Source: Platycnemis pennipes (taxonomy: Eukaryota > Arthropoda > Insecta > Odonata > Platycnemididae). Taken from it: a stretch of 64,000 nt of DNA. Position numbers and translations under genes: made by a program. This document shows positions 38,301-53,300 of this stretch, piece by piece (within the stretch, counting starts at the first letter, position 1; each line of letters starts with the position of its first letter). The stretch covers positions 11,225,131 to 11,289,130 of the forward strand of contig OW121854.1 in the NCBI GenBank assembly GCA_933228895.1, read 5' to 3'. The notes under the pieces were generated by a model. It worked only from the letters and a program-made list of their open reading frames with translations. It was not told the DNA's origin and searched no databases.

Positions 38301-41300
38301 TTCCCATTGGACCCATGGTGTCAAGTATTGGAGCCCTGACCAACTAATTGGCCACCAAAGTAAACAATATTTTAAGAAGCATTACTTCCTTTTCCTCTAA
38401 CTTTAGCATTAGGAGCTCAATTCATCTGACAGACTGCATTAAGAATATCAACCTACCCAGAAAATTAGGATGTTTCATTTGATGTAGATAACCTTTTCAC
38501 ATCAATCCCGATTGAAGAACCACACAAATGACATGACTTGTCCCACAGGATTCACAAATTAGTGACATCCTCCCATAGGAAATACAATCCCTTTAGAAAC
38601 CTGTACCAATCTAGACTATTTCCTTTTTAATGGCAGTTTTTATGATCTAACGGAAGGCCTGGTTCTCCCCTCTCCACATCCTAGTTGGTCGAGATTTAAT
38701 GGCAAATTTTGAAGATAACCTGTTTAATTTGGGACATCAACTTTTAAATTATGTGACTTATTGGTACAGTATGTGAATGACATGATCTGCTGCTAATCCA
38801 AAGGGGATAGCTAGGCTGTTTTTTAAACCTTTTAAATGAGCAGCACTGACCCATCAATTTTAAGTTATAAAAAGACATGGGAGGATGCCTGAACCTTTTA
38901 CTCTTGGAAATATCAATAACTAATGGCAACAACAGGTTTGGAGTGTTTTGGAAAAAGTACTGCAACGACAGTCATCCCTATGGACTCATAGTTCATCCAA
39001 CGTCACATAAGTTGGTAGCCTTCCACTGACTAATTCATCGACTGATGTCCTTACCCGTACAATCTTCAGAGTTCAACAAGGAACTAAAGATAATTTAAGC
39101 CATTGCATAGGCAAACAGTTACAATGAGTGTATGATTGACAATATTTAGCATAAAAAATGTCGGATGTTAGCTATCAAAAACTTTTGTACCCTCTCAGTA
39201 TCCCCTCCCAAACCTGGAAAGTGGTGCAAATTACAGTTTGTCATCAACCTTTTGTATAAGCTGGTGAAATCACTCCCGAAAAACAAGGATAAAATTTCCT
39301 TTACAACCCAGTGACAGTGGGAAGTGTCCTGTGCCTTACTAAGGACAAGCTTCATCCCAGTTTTTGGTCAGGAGTGCATAGACTTAAGTGCACTGATTGT
39401 GGGAAATATTACATGGGTCAAAAGGGGTAGGAGGTTTGCCACTATGACAGGGCGTAGGAAGTGCTGGGAGAAGGGCACTCGACCTCACTTGTGGCCAAAT
39501 ACCTCTTGGGTGAGGATCACCAGTTACCATTTGACCCAGAGATTCTCCGTGTGGGGAAGAAAGGCTGCCGATTGGACATTCTCGAAAAATTGGAAATTGT
39601 GCAACGAGGGAAGGACAATCTTATGAATCAGAAAATTTTCAAAAGTCACTCCCCACTCCTTGCCATCCTATTCCATTACCTTCGTGACGACTTGCCAACG
39701 ATTCATCCGGACCCCTCCCTCCCTCTACACCTCCATTCCCCTCCTACTCTTGAAATGGGTATATATACTGCAATCATGGATTGTATAGATTTACGTGGTG
39801 ACCTAGTGGCTGAAACGTAATAAACCTGTGGAATAGTGTCATCTTGTTTCTTTCAGTCATAGTGGAGCATTATGCACTGTGTGCTCTCACAACAATCACA
39901 CCCTGATCCCCCCCACCCATCCACCTCTATACTACAGGAGCCCCCCACCCTTGCCTCACCCCCAACCCCACCTCGCCTCACCCCCAACCCCACCTCGCCT
40001 CACCCCCAACCCCACCTCGCCTCACCCCCAACCCCACCTCGCCTCACCCCTAACCCCTCCTCGCCTCACCCCCAACCCCACCTCGCCTCACCCCCAACCC
40101 CACCTCGCCTCACCCCCAACCCCACCTCGCCTCACCCCCAGCCCCTCCTCGCCTCACCCCCAACCCCACCTCGCCTCACCCCCAACCCCACCTCGCCTCA
40201 CCCCCAACCCCACCTCGCCTCACCCCCAACCCCACCTCGCCTCACCCCCAACCCCTCCTCGCCTCACCCCCAACCCCTCCTCGCCTCACCCCCAACCCCA
40301 CCTCGCCTCACCCCCAACCCCACCTCACCTCACCCCAACCCCTCCTCGCCTCACCCCCAACCCCACCTCGCCTCACCCCCAACCCCACCTCGCCTCACCC
40401 CTAACCCCTCCTCGCCTCACCCCCAACCCCACCTCGCCTCACCCCCAACCCCACCTCGCCTCACCCCCAACCCCACCTCGCCTCACCCCTAACCCCTCCT
40501 CGCCTCACCCCCAACCCCACCTCGCCTCACCCCTAACCCCTCCTCGCCTCACCCCCAACCCCACCTCGCCTCACCCCCGACCCCACCTCGCCTCACCCCC
40601 ACGCAGAGGAGCCGGATAAGCTTCACGCCTGACATTCTTCTCGCTTAAGCTTTCCTCATTTGTAGCACTGCAGATCACATGCATCTCGTTTTGCTTCTTT
40701 TTGTCTGTCAGTTTCGGTGGATCTCTACATTCCTCATTACTCAAGTGCTGTGTGAAAGCTCGGCCCCGCATCATCATGCGGGGGCTCGAACCTTCGTACA
40801 TATTTGAGGGTTCTTGCCCTTGGTGTCAGGAGTCAAATGACGTCATGCAAGTAGCATCTTTCGGTACATAAGGAAACAAGGATCTTTTACCTTTGTTACC
40901 GGTGTCATAGGAGGAAGGCTGCGTAGGCAGAGGAGTGTCGGATGCGCGGCGGCGGCGAAGCTAGGTGCGGTATTGCCCTGGATGTGTGCGTCTACGCGTG
41001 GCACTGTCAACCTATCTCTTACTAGTTTAGGCGCGACGACCAACGAAACCTGGAGGAGACTCGTATGCCCTTCTCTGGCATCTCGTACCGGCAGCGTAAC
41101 GTCCTGCCCACAGCAACAACACAACAACCAACAACGATGAACCTCGAGTCCAAATGATTCCAGGTTTATATACGCATCGAGTCGCCTCCCCCTTGCTGCT
41201 AAATTCGGAAGAGAATGGAAATGCCCGAATTTGGATTGGAAAGTCCCGTTTGAATTTGGACTTTCTGGGTCGTGACATACTCCCGGCATATTCTATTCAA

Positions 41301-44300
41301 AGATAGAAATTTTACCGGTGGGTGTTCTTCTTTTAGAAACCTGCCACCACTTGCTTCGCATGCCACATCCGAATTCCTCTACCTCCGTGAACGCAAATAG
41401 CAACACATTTTGCGCTCACTACAGCTGTCTCTTTGACTCAATCACCAATCTTTTATTTTCTAACATGTGACTGCATTCCCAAGCGTGTGCACTGGATTTG
41501 TGCAGCTTTTCATTCAATCAACAGTTTTTATGATGTTAATCACCGACCAAATTTTAATGAAAACCCCATGGATTTAGGTAAGGTTAATCTCCAACCAAAG
41601 AAAGATGTTCTCCTGTGCTGTCTAGAATTTCGGCTGCTAATTGCCATTTGGAATAAAAAATCTATTCCAACAGTAACACATACCAGGATAATTTAGTTAA
41701 TTACGCCCTACCGCAATTAACAAGTTAGCATCAAGAAAGTTCTGAACAGTAAAACAATGTTTAAGATTTTGTTCTTTCTCTGCGAATTATATTAATAAAT
41801 AATTCTCGGGTTTCAAGCCAAGAAAGAATTTGGGTTGCTCACGTTTTGATGGAACACTCCTCATTCAAATCGGCTTGAAGCCTGAGGATTATTTATTGGT
41901 AAAACAATAGTTCTAAAAACAAAGGATGATCAGTTAACATATTTTTCAGAGCAGACCATAAAAGTTTTGGCATAGCCTTCTGTGTATGTCCTGACTTGTC
42001 CGTATGTACTTGTCCCAATGACAAAAAGGTTCCTGTTCTTGTTCCCTAGTTTTCTCTTGAATCTAAAGATTCAAGAATTAGTCGAATCGGGTCAGCAGAT
42101 AGAATTTTCTGTGTTATAATTTCGGTTATAAAAACTATCAGTCCTTACTTGCATACCAATTGTATTGCATGAATGAGAAGTTACTTTATAATTACAAAAA
42201 TAAGCTGACTTTCAGCAGTTGTTTGTAATCGTAATGGGGTCATGTACCATATTTTTTAATTGCTGAATCTGATAGAGTTTGTAAAATAAAAAGACCCGTA
42301 TTTTTCCGTTTTTTGATCCGTCTATTATTTCCCAAGTTATAAGCGGCAAAAAACTGATGTTTTTAACCCTTTCGGAAAAGTGGGTGTGGTTCAACCTCTT
42401 GACGTATATCAACTTCATCCAATCACAACTGAGACCGCGAAGTTACTTTGCATTATCGCAATGGGGGGGACACAGCTGACTCGGCCAATGGGAGCGATTA
42501 CTACAGCATCTGTGCGAGCAGACCTTCCGAGAATCCCCCTCCACTCCCTTCCCTTCCTCGAAAAGCAGTCAAGGACGGGAGGAAAATGACGTCAATGTTA
42601 TCACAGCAGCATTTTCGGTGGGTGTCACCTATTGCTTATTTACATTTAGGATTTATGAGTGAATGGTTATGGTTAGAGGATTAATTTTTTCACTAAAATT
42701 CTTTTTTTGTTTCAATCTGACAATTTTGTGTATCAAAATTGCGATTTCGGTTCCAAGTAAACGCCCCCATTGTAATTGAGTTAACTAATTAATTGTAGTG
42801 ATCCGAGTGCACCGCAGTAGTTACACTAGTTAGACTCTGAGCTGACGACCCTAAGGTTGTGGCTGCCAAGCCTACCTTGGGTGTGGATGTCTTAGGAGTA
42901 AGGTTAGGTGGTGGCCTGGGGTAATCTTAGTGGTTTGAGCACCATCAAATATAATTGTGCTGCATGTTTCTACATTTGAGCCAACCAGTGTTGTCGACAA
43001 CATAGTGGGTGCTTTCCATTCGGGTGACTCGTGCATCAACCTCGAGTTAGCTATGAATGGAAAGCACTTTCGCGCAGTAGATGATGCGCGTTGGTCACAA
43101 GCTGAACGAGTGGGAATCTTAAACAAGTTTAATATTTCCAAAGAACTTTTAGATCTGCCAGTTAACTTGTGGTAATCTTCATTGGTTTCAACAATTATTT
43201 TATTTATGTATATACAGGCGAAATCTAAATAAGAGAACCATGTAAGTAATTCAGAATGATGATTTGGAATGTTTTTGTTGAAATACTGCGCAGTAGAATC
43301 TCTAGTCATCGTAGTTATTCATTTACCCAGAAAAAGTTGCGATTGTTCCAATTTCGTGCCAACAATGCTTGCGCAAATCTTCTTGCCGATGTCTCAAACT
43401 CAGTCGACTCAGCTTTCCGTCAGAGTCAGTGTGAGTTCGCTTGTGTCTGTAACTCATGACGACGCGCGATGAATGGGAAGCACCCGCTGAAGAGGAGATT
43501 GCTGGATCACATGGTGGCATCCAAGTGATTTTGGGAAGCACAGTTTTGAATTCCCATCTTTCATTTATTGTGTCACTTTACCACTCCACTTGTAATTTAT
43601 TTCAAAACTTTAATAATTTTTTCAGGAAAGCATGATTCATATGTTCCTTGTTAGCTTGTACCCTCTCTTGTTTTAAGTTTTATAAATAAGCTAAATATAC
43701 TTTCAAAAAACAAAGTGGATGCTTGGCCATTTAATTTTCACTGCTTTACTAAAGGCTTATTTTAATGAATGGCATGGCCTTTTTCTGACATGTGAAATCC
43801 TATCATCTTGCTTTAACTGAGTGGAAACATACATATTGTAACAGTATCTTCCATGCTGGCATTTTTTTCATTATATTTGAAAATTTACTACTCCTGTAGC
43901 AAGATGCCTAATGCTAATACCAGAATATGTTATTGCTTTCCCTTGACATTAAAAAGGGGTTTTCTCTAGGCATAGCATGACATTACCAAAAGCCACTGCA
44001 TAATTTGATATTACTTAATAGATTTAAGTGGGGCCTATAAGTAGGTCATTTTGTCCATACATTCAAAAAAAGTTTGATAATTGGAAGGTAGTTTAAGGAA
44101 AAAGATGTTCACACAATAAAGCTAGTAAAAAACACCAATCGCCATAAAAGTTTTTGCATCCCATGTCGGGAAAAACAAAATTAAAAATTATGCTTGGTTA
44201 ATTACCTGAAATTGTTTGCAGGAAGGTTAACTCCAACGCAGGACACTAGCATTCAATCTTAAAAGGGAACTATCAACCTGTCTGTGACAGTTGACGGGAA

Positions 44301-47300
44301 TGCTATTCCACGCCAGGGACAATCTCAGAGCAAACACACTTCACCAGCATTCAGTTTCTCTCTCTCACACACAGGCACAACATCGGGCGAAAACTCACTC
44401 AAGGGAGCAAAGTCAAAGAAACAGACTAAGGTAAATTGAAAAGCAAGGAGCAAGGGACCACAGGTAAACAGAGAATAAGGAAATAAAATGAAGGTGCGAA
44501 TCCGCATATTTCAGCCACAAGGTTGCCCTCTTGAGCAAACTGAAGACGATGGGCACTTGCAACACAAGTTAGTTGTAAGTGAATCGGGAGAAAGACAAAT
44601 GATGTTTAAAGAATGTAGAAAGACAAATCTGGTGTAGGGGGAGCTACACCCAATCATCCGTAGCTCTGTGTGCTGAGGTTGGAATGGGGTCGTTTACCAT
44701 TTTTTTTAATTGCCGAATCTGATAGAGTTTGTAAAATAAAAAGACCCGTATTTTTCCGTTTTTTGATCCGTCAATTATTTCTTGAGTTATAAACAGTGAA
44801 AAACTAATGTTTTTAACCCTTTCGGAAGTGGGTGTGGTGCAACCTCTGACGTATATCGACTTCGTCCAATCACAACTGAGCCCGCGAAGCTACTTCGCCT
44901 TATCGCAAAGGGGGGGACACAGCTGACTCTGCCAATCGGAGGAGTTACGATAGCATCTGTGTGAGCAGACCTTCCGAGAGCCACCCTCCACTCCGTTCCC
45001 TTCCCTTAATAGCAGTCAAGGACGGGAGGAAAATGATGTCAATGTTATCACAGCAGCTTTTTCGGTGGGCGTCACCTTTTGCTTATTTTAATCTTTGATT
45101 TATGAGTGAATTGTTGTGGTTAGAAGATCAATTTTTTCACTAAAATTCTTTTTTTGTTTCCATCTAACGATTTTGTGTATCAAAATTGCGATTTCAGTTC
45201 CGAGTAAACGCCCCCATTAACCTTCCTACAAACCACCAAAGGTAGGCTAACTGGGACTAATTTTTGTTTGTAATTTTATATTTCCCAGTGTAGGGTGCAA
45301 AAACTTACACGGCCATTGGAGTTTTTTGTGTAGCTTTTTTTATACTAGAGACCATAGAACTCAACCTTGACATTTTGACGTTCACACAGCCTCAGTGAAT
45401 GTCTCTGCCTCCAATATTTATTTTTTCTCTTATAAGTACTGTAACTGTTGGTGTTTCTTTTTTAGGAGAGGATTTGACGTCAACTCACCGTCCAAAAAAG
45501 TTATTTTCTCAAACTAGAGTAGGAGAGGATCCTGGAATGAGTATGGAATCCACCGAGTTGAAGGAAGAAGGCAGTATGAGGGAATTGACGGAAGGTAAGC
45601 CACGATAATCAAAGAAGATAAGCAGAGATTTATTTTTGCTCAATTCTTGAAATTAAAAATCTTTTGGGTGATTGCTTAATGATGAGGGCAAATGAACTTT
45701 TCTTGTTTCATGAGATGAAAATAGTTATGAGTTTTTATCTTGTGTCAAAGGATTTCATTGAATCTTTAGTCCTTACACTTGGATAGAAAGATGTGATCAG
45801 GAACTAAAATATTGAGCTTTAATTTAAATGTGGTATGGTTTTGTTAATGTTTCTTGTTTTCTCACATCTCCTGCAATAATTATTGTGAACTTCACTTGCC
45901 TTTTTCCCCTGTCTTCCCTGGGAAGTCCATGAATTAGGGTTGTGGGAGTACTCGAAAATTCGAGTCGAGTTGAGTAGTTGGTATTCGACTCGAGTACTTT
46001 GAGTATTTTTACAAAAGTCGAGTCGAGTTGAGTAGTTTTTGTCGACCGAGCTGCCATCGCCTATAGGTTCAGAAATCTGCCTACAGGAAGTGCTCTAATA
46101 GTAACTGATAAATGAGCATGCCCACAGAGAAAAACATTTATTGCGACCAGGTTTCGCTTTTTACAGAATCTTCAGGCCTGAAGATGCTATAAAAAGCAAA
46201 AACCGGTCACAGTAACATTTTTCTCTGTGGAAGTTGCTCATTTTTCAGTAACTATTCTATTACATTTCCACTCAATCATGCCTGAAACCTCAGAATTTGT
46301 AGGAAGTGCTCTCATCCAAATCATGTAAAGCTCTGGTTACACAGTAGATAAACACGTATGAACATGTACGTACGTTTATTTACATTTGCATGAATGGTTT
46401 CATGTACGTTTGACGGATTCATGTACGTTTGTGTGAACGAATGGATGAATCAGTGGTTACATGGTGCATGAAACTGCATAAGTACTGTATTCCTCCGACT
46501 ATTATTCCTCCGAATATAGTCTCCCCTTTTTTGGCCAAAATCTTTGTGGAAAAAGTCTGGGGGGACTATATTCGAGCTCAAGGTACCTAATGTCCGTTGT
46601 AAAATTCCATCCCCTGAGTTTGAAGGCCAATATCCCAAAAATGGGTTGTTCAATTTTAAAATGAAGTATATTGAACTAAAGCTTGTTTATTTATATGCTT
46701 TTTAATGTCAAAAATATATTTTTTAGTTGGTTATATTAATTAATTTTTCGACCAAGAGAGATGAAAACGCCGGAGGTTTTTCAAGTTCCGGGGAGAAAGT
46801 ATAACTTTGATGCCCACTTGAAGATAAGAAAAGCCACTTCTCTTTTCTTTACATAAGATATGGAACATATAATTATCTTAGACTAAACAAAACAAAGTTT
46901 AAAATAGATTACTCAGTTAACAATTACATTACGACAAATTTTAAAAACATACGCTATCTCAGCTTGCGAAAGTTAGTTATGAAATTTAGTTCATTTTGAT
47001 GGTATTCTTCGTGCTTGAAAACTAAGCACGTGTTAAATGACTTAATGAATTGGGAGAATTAGATATGCTTTCAACGTGTATATATTATTTTGGAAACGAA
47101 GCTCCACGTGACAGGACTTTTGGCCAGGAGAGTTAAGCAGCTCAAGGTTGCCAAGCTACCACATATACCACGTGCCCCAAACACCACGCGAGAAAATGTC
47201 TCTAGTATGCACAGGAAAAATATCCTTGCCTATGCTTGAATAAAAGTTTATAAGTTGCAGTATTCACCAAAATAAAATCAGCGATAAGAGAGATACCTTT

Positions 47301-50300
47301 TGTCTCCTCATTTCTCGGCTTCTCGATGAAAGAAACAAATTGCATTTTAAAGTATCCTCAACTCTGTCTCCAAAAACTTTGCGCGAGGAGGCATAGTGAT
47401 GGTATACATATTTCCAGAGATACCGGCAGTTCTTAAATTGACACTGACTTGCATTCTTAAAGACTATACTTTTTTCCACTATTGTCGAGTCCTCGACTCA
47501 TTCACAGTGATAAGCGGGCTGCTTGCAGCAGAATATTCCATGCGCGCCCTACCTTTCTCTTTCAGGCTTGCTCTGGGCAGTTGAGCATGCTTTTATAGCA
47601 AAAGATAAATATATATCGGTATCAAATAACCAACAAATTCTATAGAGATTTCAAAAGTGGATTCATATTAACTCTTGGGAGAGGGTAGAGAAGGGTAGGG
47701 GTTGAGCATCATGTCAAGGTCGGCAACAAACCCAGAATCCCTTAGCACTACAGTCATTCTACCAGAGCCTGGAAGGAGGGGAGGCTTGAAAGGAAGAGAG
47801 TGGACGGCATTATTTATGGTGCGAATGGCCCAGGAAAAAAAGCTAGGGACGGAGCGGCCGAGATGCGAATGTTCACGAGGGATATTTGAATGATGGTGAA
47901 CAGCTGCTGGCGTGCAGCGCACCATAAGCATAAGCAAATGTTTGAAATAGCTTGGTAGCACTTCAAAGCAACTTAAGCTCATGAAAACGATAGCAAAATC
48001 ACAATGACTTTGAAATAGGCACCAACTAACCATCGAAGTGCTCTGCCCTGGTGAATCATTTCGAAATAAACGATACGTTGGGGTGTCACAGGACGAAACT
48101 CGACTTCAAGTTACATATTAAGTGTTTTTCGAATTTTCTGTACCATCAAGTACGCAAGCTGCAACATTACAGCAGTGACCTCCAAAATAGGGCTAGGAAA
48201 ACCTTGCCCACATTTAACGAAGTTTGGTTATTATGAAGTACAGTAAAACCTAGTATTTACGCTATCGGAATTTACGTTTTCCCACAATTTACAATGTTTT
48301 TATTGGGTCCCATCCCATTTCCTCTATCTCCAAAGTATGTAGAACCCTGTATTTACACTATGAAGCTCGACTTCGAAACTCGACTTCAAGTTACATATTA
48401 AGTGTTTTTCGAATTTTCTGTACCATCAAGTACGCAAGCTGCAACATTACAGCAGTGACCTCCAAAATAGGGCTAGGAAAACCTTGCCCACATTTAACGA
48501 AGTTCGGTTATTTTGAAGTAAATATTCGGCCCCCTCAATTTCATTACAAAAGGGCTTGACTTTGATAATTTTCACAGGTGATTATTAATACATATTCACT
48601 AGAGGTCAGGGGCTCTGAAATGGTAAGTTCAGGAGGTGGATTTTCCCTGTGCCTCATGCAGCATAACCCATGTAGCTGTTAAGTATGTAACTAGGCAGTG
48701 CAGTCCCGTCATTGCGAGATTTTTCGAATGAACTTAAAATTAAAATTTAACTCTAGTAAACTGGGATTACTCAATCATAAGTATTTGCATATAATGAATA
48801 TGTTTCTGGTGAGTCACGAATCACAATTAATGAATTCTTGTTTTCTTTGATGAAGGAAACAACACTATTCATGCAGTGGCTTCATATATACTGCATTTTG
48901 AATCCTTTAGCTTTGGGCTGTCAACCTTTTTTCAACATCTTATTGCCAATCTATTTGAGTGAATTTTATTCTCATGTTATTTATAGTATTCCTTTTTGGG
49001 GCACTTTGTCAAATTCAAATGTAATATTTAAAATTCAAAAACGAGTCATGAGACTTATGTGCTTTCTATGAGCAACTCATGTCACACCTTGTCGACCCCT
49101 TTTCACAAAATGGAAAATTTTACCAATTTAATGTGTGTATTTATTGCAACTATGTGTATGTTAAACAACAATTTTCCTATTATTTATCAAATGCCATCTT
49201 CCATGATCATTACACTAACCAGATTTATATGAGAACTTGTACTACTGCCCACGGACCTAAACGTATGGGCCTTTTACTTTTTAGTTAACTTCCTTTGAAA
49301 CTAAAGGCACAACATAACCTGCCTATCTTCAAGCATCAATTCCATACTTTTTTACCACGCAATATGTTTCATCCTGCTAAAGAATTTCTTAGCCCTTGAG
49401 CCTCCTTTGTACATAAAATATTTTTATTTGTATTCTCTACTTGGCATGTCCTATGTTTGACTTTGCGTATAACAATTGTACAAATCTGCTAGACAAATGA
49501 AACTACTGCTACAACTCATGATTGTGTTTTATGCTTCTTGACAGAGACTAAGTGTGTGGTTTGGCTTCCGTTTTATCTATGTAGATGGCAGTGAGAATCC
49601 ACTGCAAACAGCTACCAAATTGGTTCCTGTCCCCGAGTCTATAGTGAGCCCAGAGTACCGTCCGCCTGACTCTTACGTGCCTACGGCAGCCTCGAGGCAG
49701 AGTCACCTGGTCAACGCTGGTGGGGTGGAAGGGGAGAGACGCAAGGGCCCAGGGTGGGGGTCTTCTGCCGGTGGGGGTGGGATGGCGAGCTCTTCTTCGA
49801 GGCCCTCCACAGCCTCTTCCAGCCACTGCTGCTCGCACGCACAGCCCAACTTCTATGGTGTTGCGCACAATTACCCTGCTCACCAGGCATCTAATTCGGT
49901 GGGCATGTCCACCAGCCAGCCTACTGTTTCCTCCTCGGTAAGTTGTGTTCAATTGTTTCTTGGAAAATAAGCGTCAATTTGTTCTCTATGGCTGTACTCT
50001 TCCCAGATCTGCCCTCTGCACAAAATGGTTTCTTTATTTCAAATCTCTTTTATCGTTTAAATAATTTGAAGGCTTTAGTTTGTTCCAAAGTAAAATACAT
50101 GTTGTAAGATTCTCGAGCCAAAGGTGGAAATAAGCTTGAGGATCTGGGTCCGTAAGCGAGCGACCAGGGAAAGGAAAAGACAAGGCCAGGCTTTCATCAT
50201 AAGGATTCTTTATTAGCAAATATTCCACAGAGAAAAAAATCATTCGCCTTGACCAGGACTCCCTGATTTCCGGCCAGGTGCTCTACCGGTCTGTCCTGGT

Positions 50301-53300
50301 CAAGGCAAATGATTTTTTCTCTGTGGAATATTTGCTCTTGTGCAATTCAACGGGTAACGCCGCTTAAGGGGCCGTGGGACATAGCTGTTTTTCAGACCTA
50401 TTTTTCAAGGAAGATTGCTCCAACAGGAAGCTAGATATCGGAATGCGGTTTTCAGCAATTAAAAGAGAAAGTATCAAACTATTACTCTATAATCCTAGAT
50501 TTTAAGTAATAATCCTAGTTAAAAATATATCTCGATGTAAAAATAGACCTTTTTCTTGCTAATATTGGGAGAGAGAGGGGCTATTTTTTAAAATTTCGTT
50601 ATTATAGAGTACAAGATTCAAGCTTAGTCTGTTGGATCCTTGAAAATTATTGATTTTAATTAAAAGACACGCTGTTGAGATATTCTGAAAGTAATTTATG
50701 TTTTTCGCCAACTCCAGCCCAGGGATACTCCTCGAGCTTCGTGCAAATCACTAAACAGTTCACAAATTCTCCGCCTACTGCGCTACTCAAAAAGTGACAC
50801 GGTCCCTCTACCCTATATCCTAAAACGGTAACCTTGAGGTGTTGGAGCTTGGGGGAAGGGAAAGTGAAGGCGGGCGAGAAGCAGAGGCGAGTGAGACGGA
50901 GTGTCTGATTTACTGACGGGTCTTGAGTCTCTGTTTGGGTTGTCGCGCTCGGGGTGTCTAGTAATAGTCAAACTGACTAATTGTCAAGTCTCGAAATGTC
51001 ATCGGAAGCGTACCGATATCGGAAAATTAAAGTAGGCAGTCACTTGACATTTTCGGCGGTGAGGAAAAAAAGAAAGGGTGAATTTTTGGCCAAGCGGAGG
51101 GAAGTAAAAAGGTAAATATTGTCATTTTTTGTGAAAACACTATGTTAATGTAATGATATATTCATGTGTAAGTATGCAAATTTCTATTATCCGAAACAGG
51201 CGTCTCGAAATAATGGGAACAGAGTCGCACGTAGGAGGAACTTCTTGCGCTATTGAAGAAATCCCGTCCAATATTGACGATTCAGTAGCTGATGAAACTT
51301 TGCATGATTCATTTGACGATATGGCAATTGCCGAAGAAGGGAAAAGCGAAGGCATATCCGGTGGAGTAACGGGAAGAAGAATTATCGACTTAAAATATTC
51401 GACAATTCGGTTTCGAATTTACTTCAAAGGTTTAACCTAAATTTCAACCTGCGTTCTGATAGTAATTCCCAGCTTAGTTCTTCTATTAAACTCGTAACAC
51501 TTATAAAATTATCATACCGGCCTTTAAGAAATCTAGTGGATCTCCTTTGCACACGCTTTAATTCTTTTATCACACCTTCCTCGTACGGATCCCATATACT
51601 AGGGGCATATTCTAAATGAGGCCTGACAAGTGTAAAATAGCTTCTAGTACTCTCTCATCGCATTTGCCTAGAACTCTTTTTACGAATCCTGATATATGGT
51701 TTGCTACACTAGTTATTTCCCTGATGTGTTTCCCCCACAGCATGTCTTCAATGTTGGTGACGCCTAAGTATTTAATAAATTCTACGTTAGATATTTTCTT
51801 TTCTTTGATGCAATAATTTTTCTGGGGAAAGTTATTCTTTTTCCCAAAGTTCTTTATCGCGCATATCTTCAAATTTAATTCCAGCTGCCAACTATCACAC
51901 CAATCATCAATCGCATATAATCCTTATCTAAAGAATGACTATCCTCTTAATTTCTTATTTCCTTATACACTACTGCATCAGAAGAAATACGTAAATATGA
52001 AGAGATTAGCCGACAGGACTCAGTGGAGAGCTGCGTCAAACCGATCTGAGGATTGATGACCAATGATGACTGCTGTATCATCGGCAAAAAGACGGAGCTT
52101 GCTATTTTTAGCTACTGTATTAAAGTCATTTACGGAGAGAACAAATAAAATTGGGCCTATCACGCTGGGGAACACCCGATGTAACTTTTACTTCGCCTGA
52201 GGTGACACCATCTAATACCACCACCCTTTGAACGTGTTCATGTAGGAAGTCTCCTATCCAGCCTACCATAATACTGTCTATCCCGTATGATGTTAACTTC
52301 GCGAGTAAATTACAGTGGGGAACCTTGTCAAACGCTTTTCTAAATTTAAAAACGCTGCGTCTACCTGTACGTTACCTTTTCCGGAAACTAAAATATCATG
52401 AACAAAAAGACCTAATTGATTTTCTCAAGACCGTCATTTTGTGGACCAATGCTTATTTGTTATCAATAAATCCTGGCTATCGAGGTGTCCCCTTATTGAT
52501 GTAACTATGCTGTATAATTTTGCACGACAGTGAAGTTATTGATATTGGTCTATAATTCGACGGATGCTCCCTATTGCCACTTTTAAAAATTGGGGTCACG
52601 TTTGCTATCTTCCAGTCTTTGGGAACCGCGTGTTCATCGAGGGATTTGTTAAATATTACTTTAAGATACGGTGCCATTTCGAGGGCTATTTCTTTATACA
52701 CACGAGCTGGAATTTCATCAGGACCTGAGGACTTGTTCGGGCTAACGTTTCTTTAGTAAGGATACGATTCCGCTAAAAGATACATTTATCGATCGGGGGC
52801 ATTATTTGTTGAAATCGGTCTGGTATTGTTTCGAGCAAACTACGCTTAGATTGATTAAAAACGCTCTGGAAAAATAATTCAACAAATAAGCCTTATCTAC
52901 ATATTTCGCCCCCATACCTTTTCAAGGAATTAACCGTTGACATTTTAGTTCCCTGTACCTCCCTAACATATGACCAAAATGCTTTCGGATTCCCCTCTAG
53001 CTGTTCTCCAAGTGCTTCTCTCTTGAAATCACTTTACGCTTTTCTAAGGGCTGTTTTTGCGGCTGCTTTACATGTAACGTTCGATAATTTTTTTAGCTAT
53101 TAGCAACATTTTTCTTAGTTTCGCGTGGATAACTCGTTGGCGTTTTAAACATTTTCTAACCGCGTAGTACCGCCTTGGTTCCCTATTCTCACTCTTATAC
53201 TCCTTCGCCGTGTAATTTGGAGGAACTCTTTCCATGTATTGTCTGTATCACTATTTTTTCTTATGTTCAGAATTTTTCAAAAGAAGTCTTTAGAGTACAC

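Noticed and set aside
39953..40601. CRISPR-like array
   Set aside because: Units are directly adjacent with no unique spacers and the genome is eukaryotic.
39872..40619. Two long overlapping + strand ORFs of 206 and 246 codons rich in Pro/His/Leu
   Set aside because: They are translations of the 22-bp minisatellite, whose unit has no stop codons; the peptides merely cycle with the repeat.
49548..49952. Minus-strand 134-codon ORF opposite exon 11
   Set aside because: Shadow of the GC-rich Ser/Gly codons of exon 11; no start context or domain.
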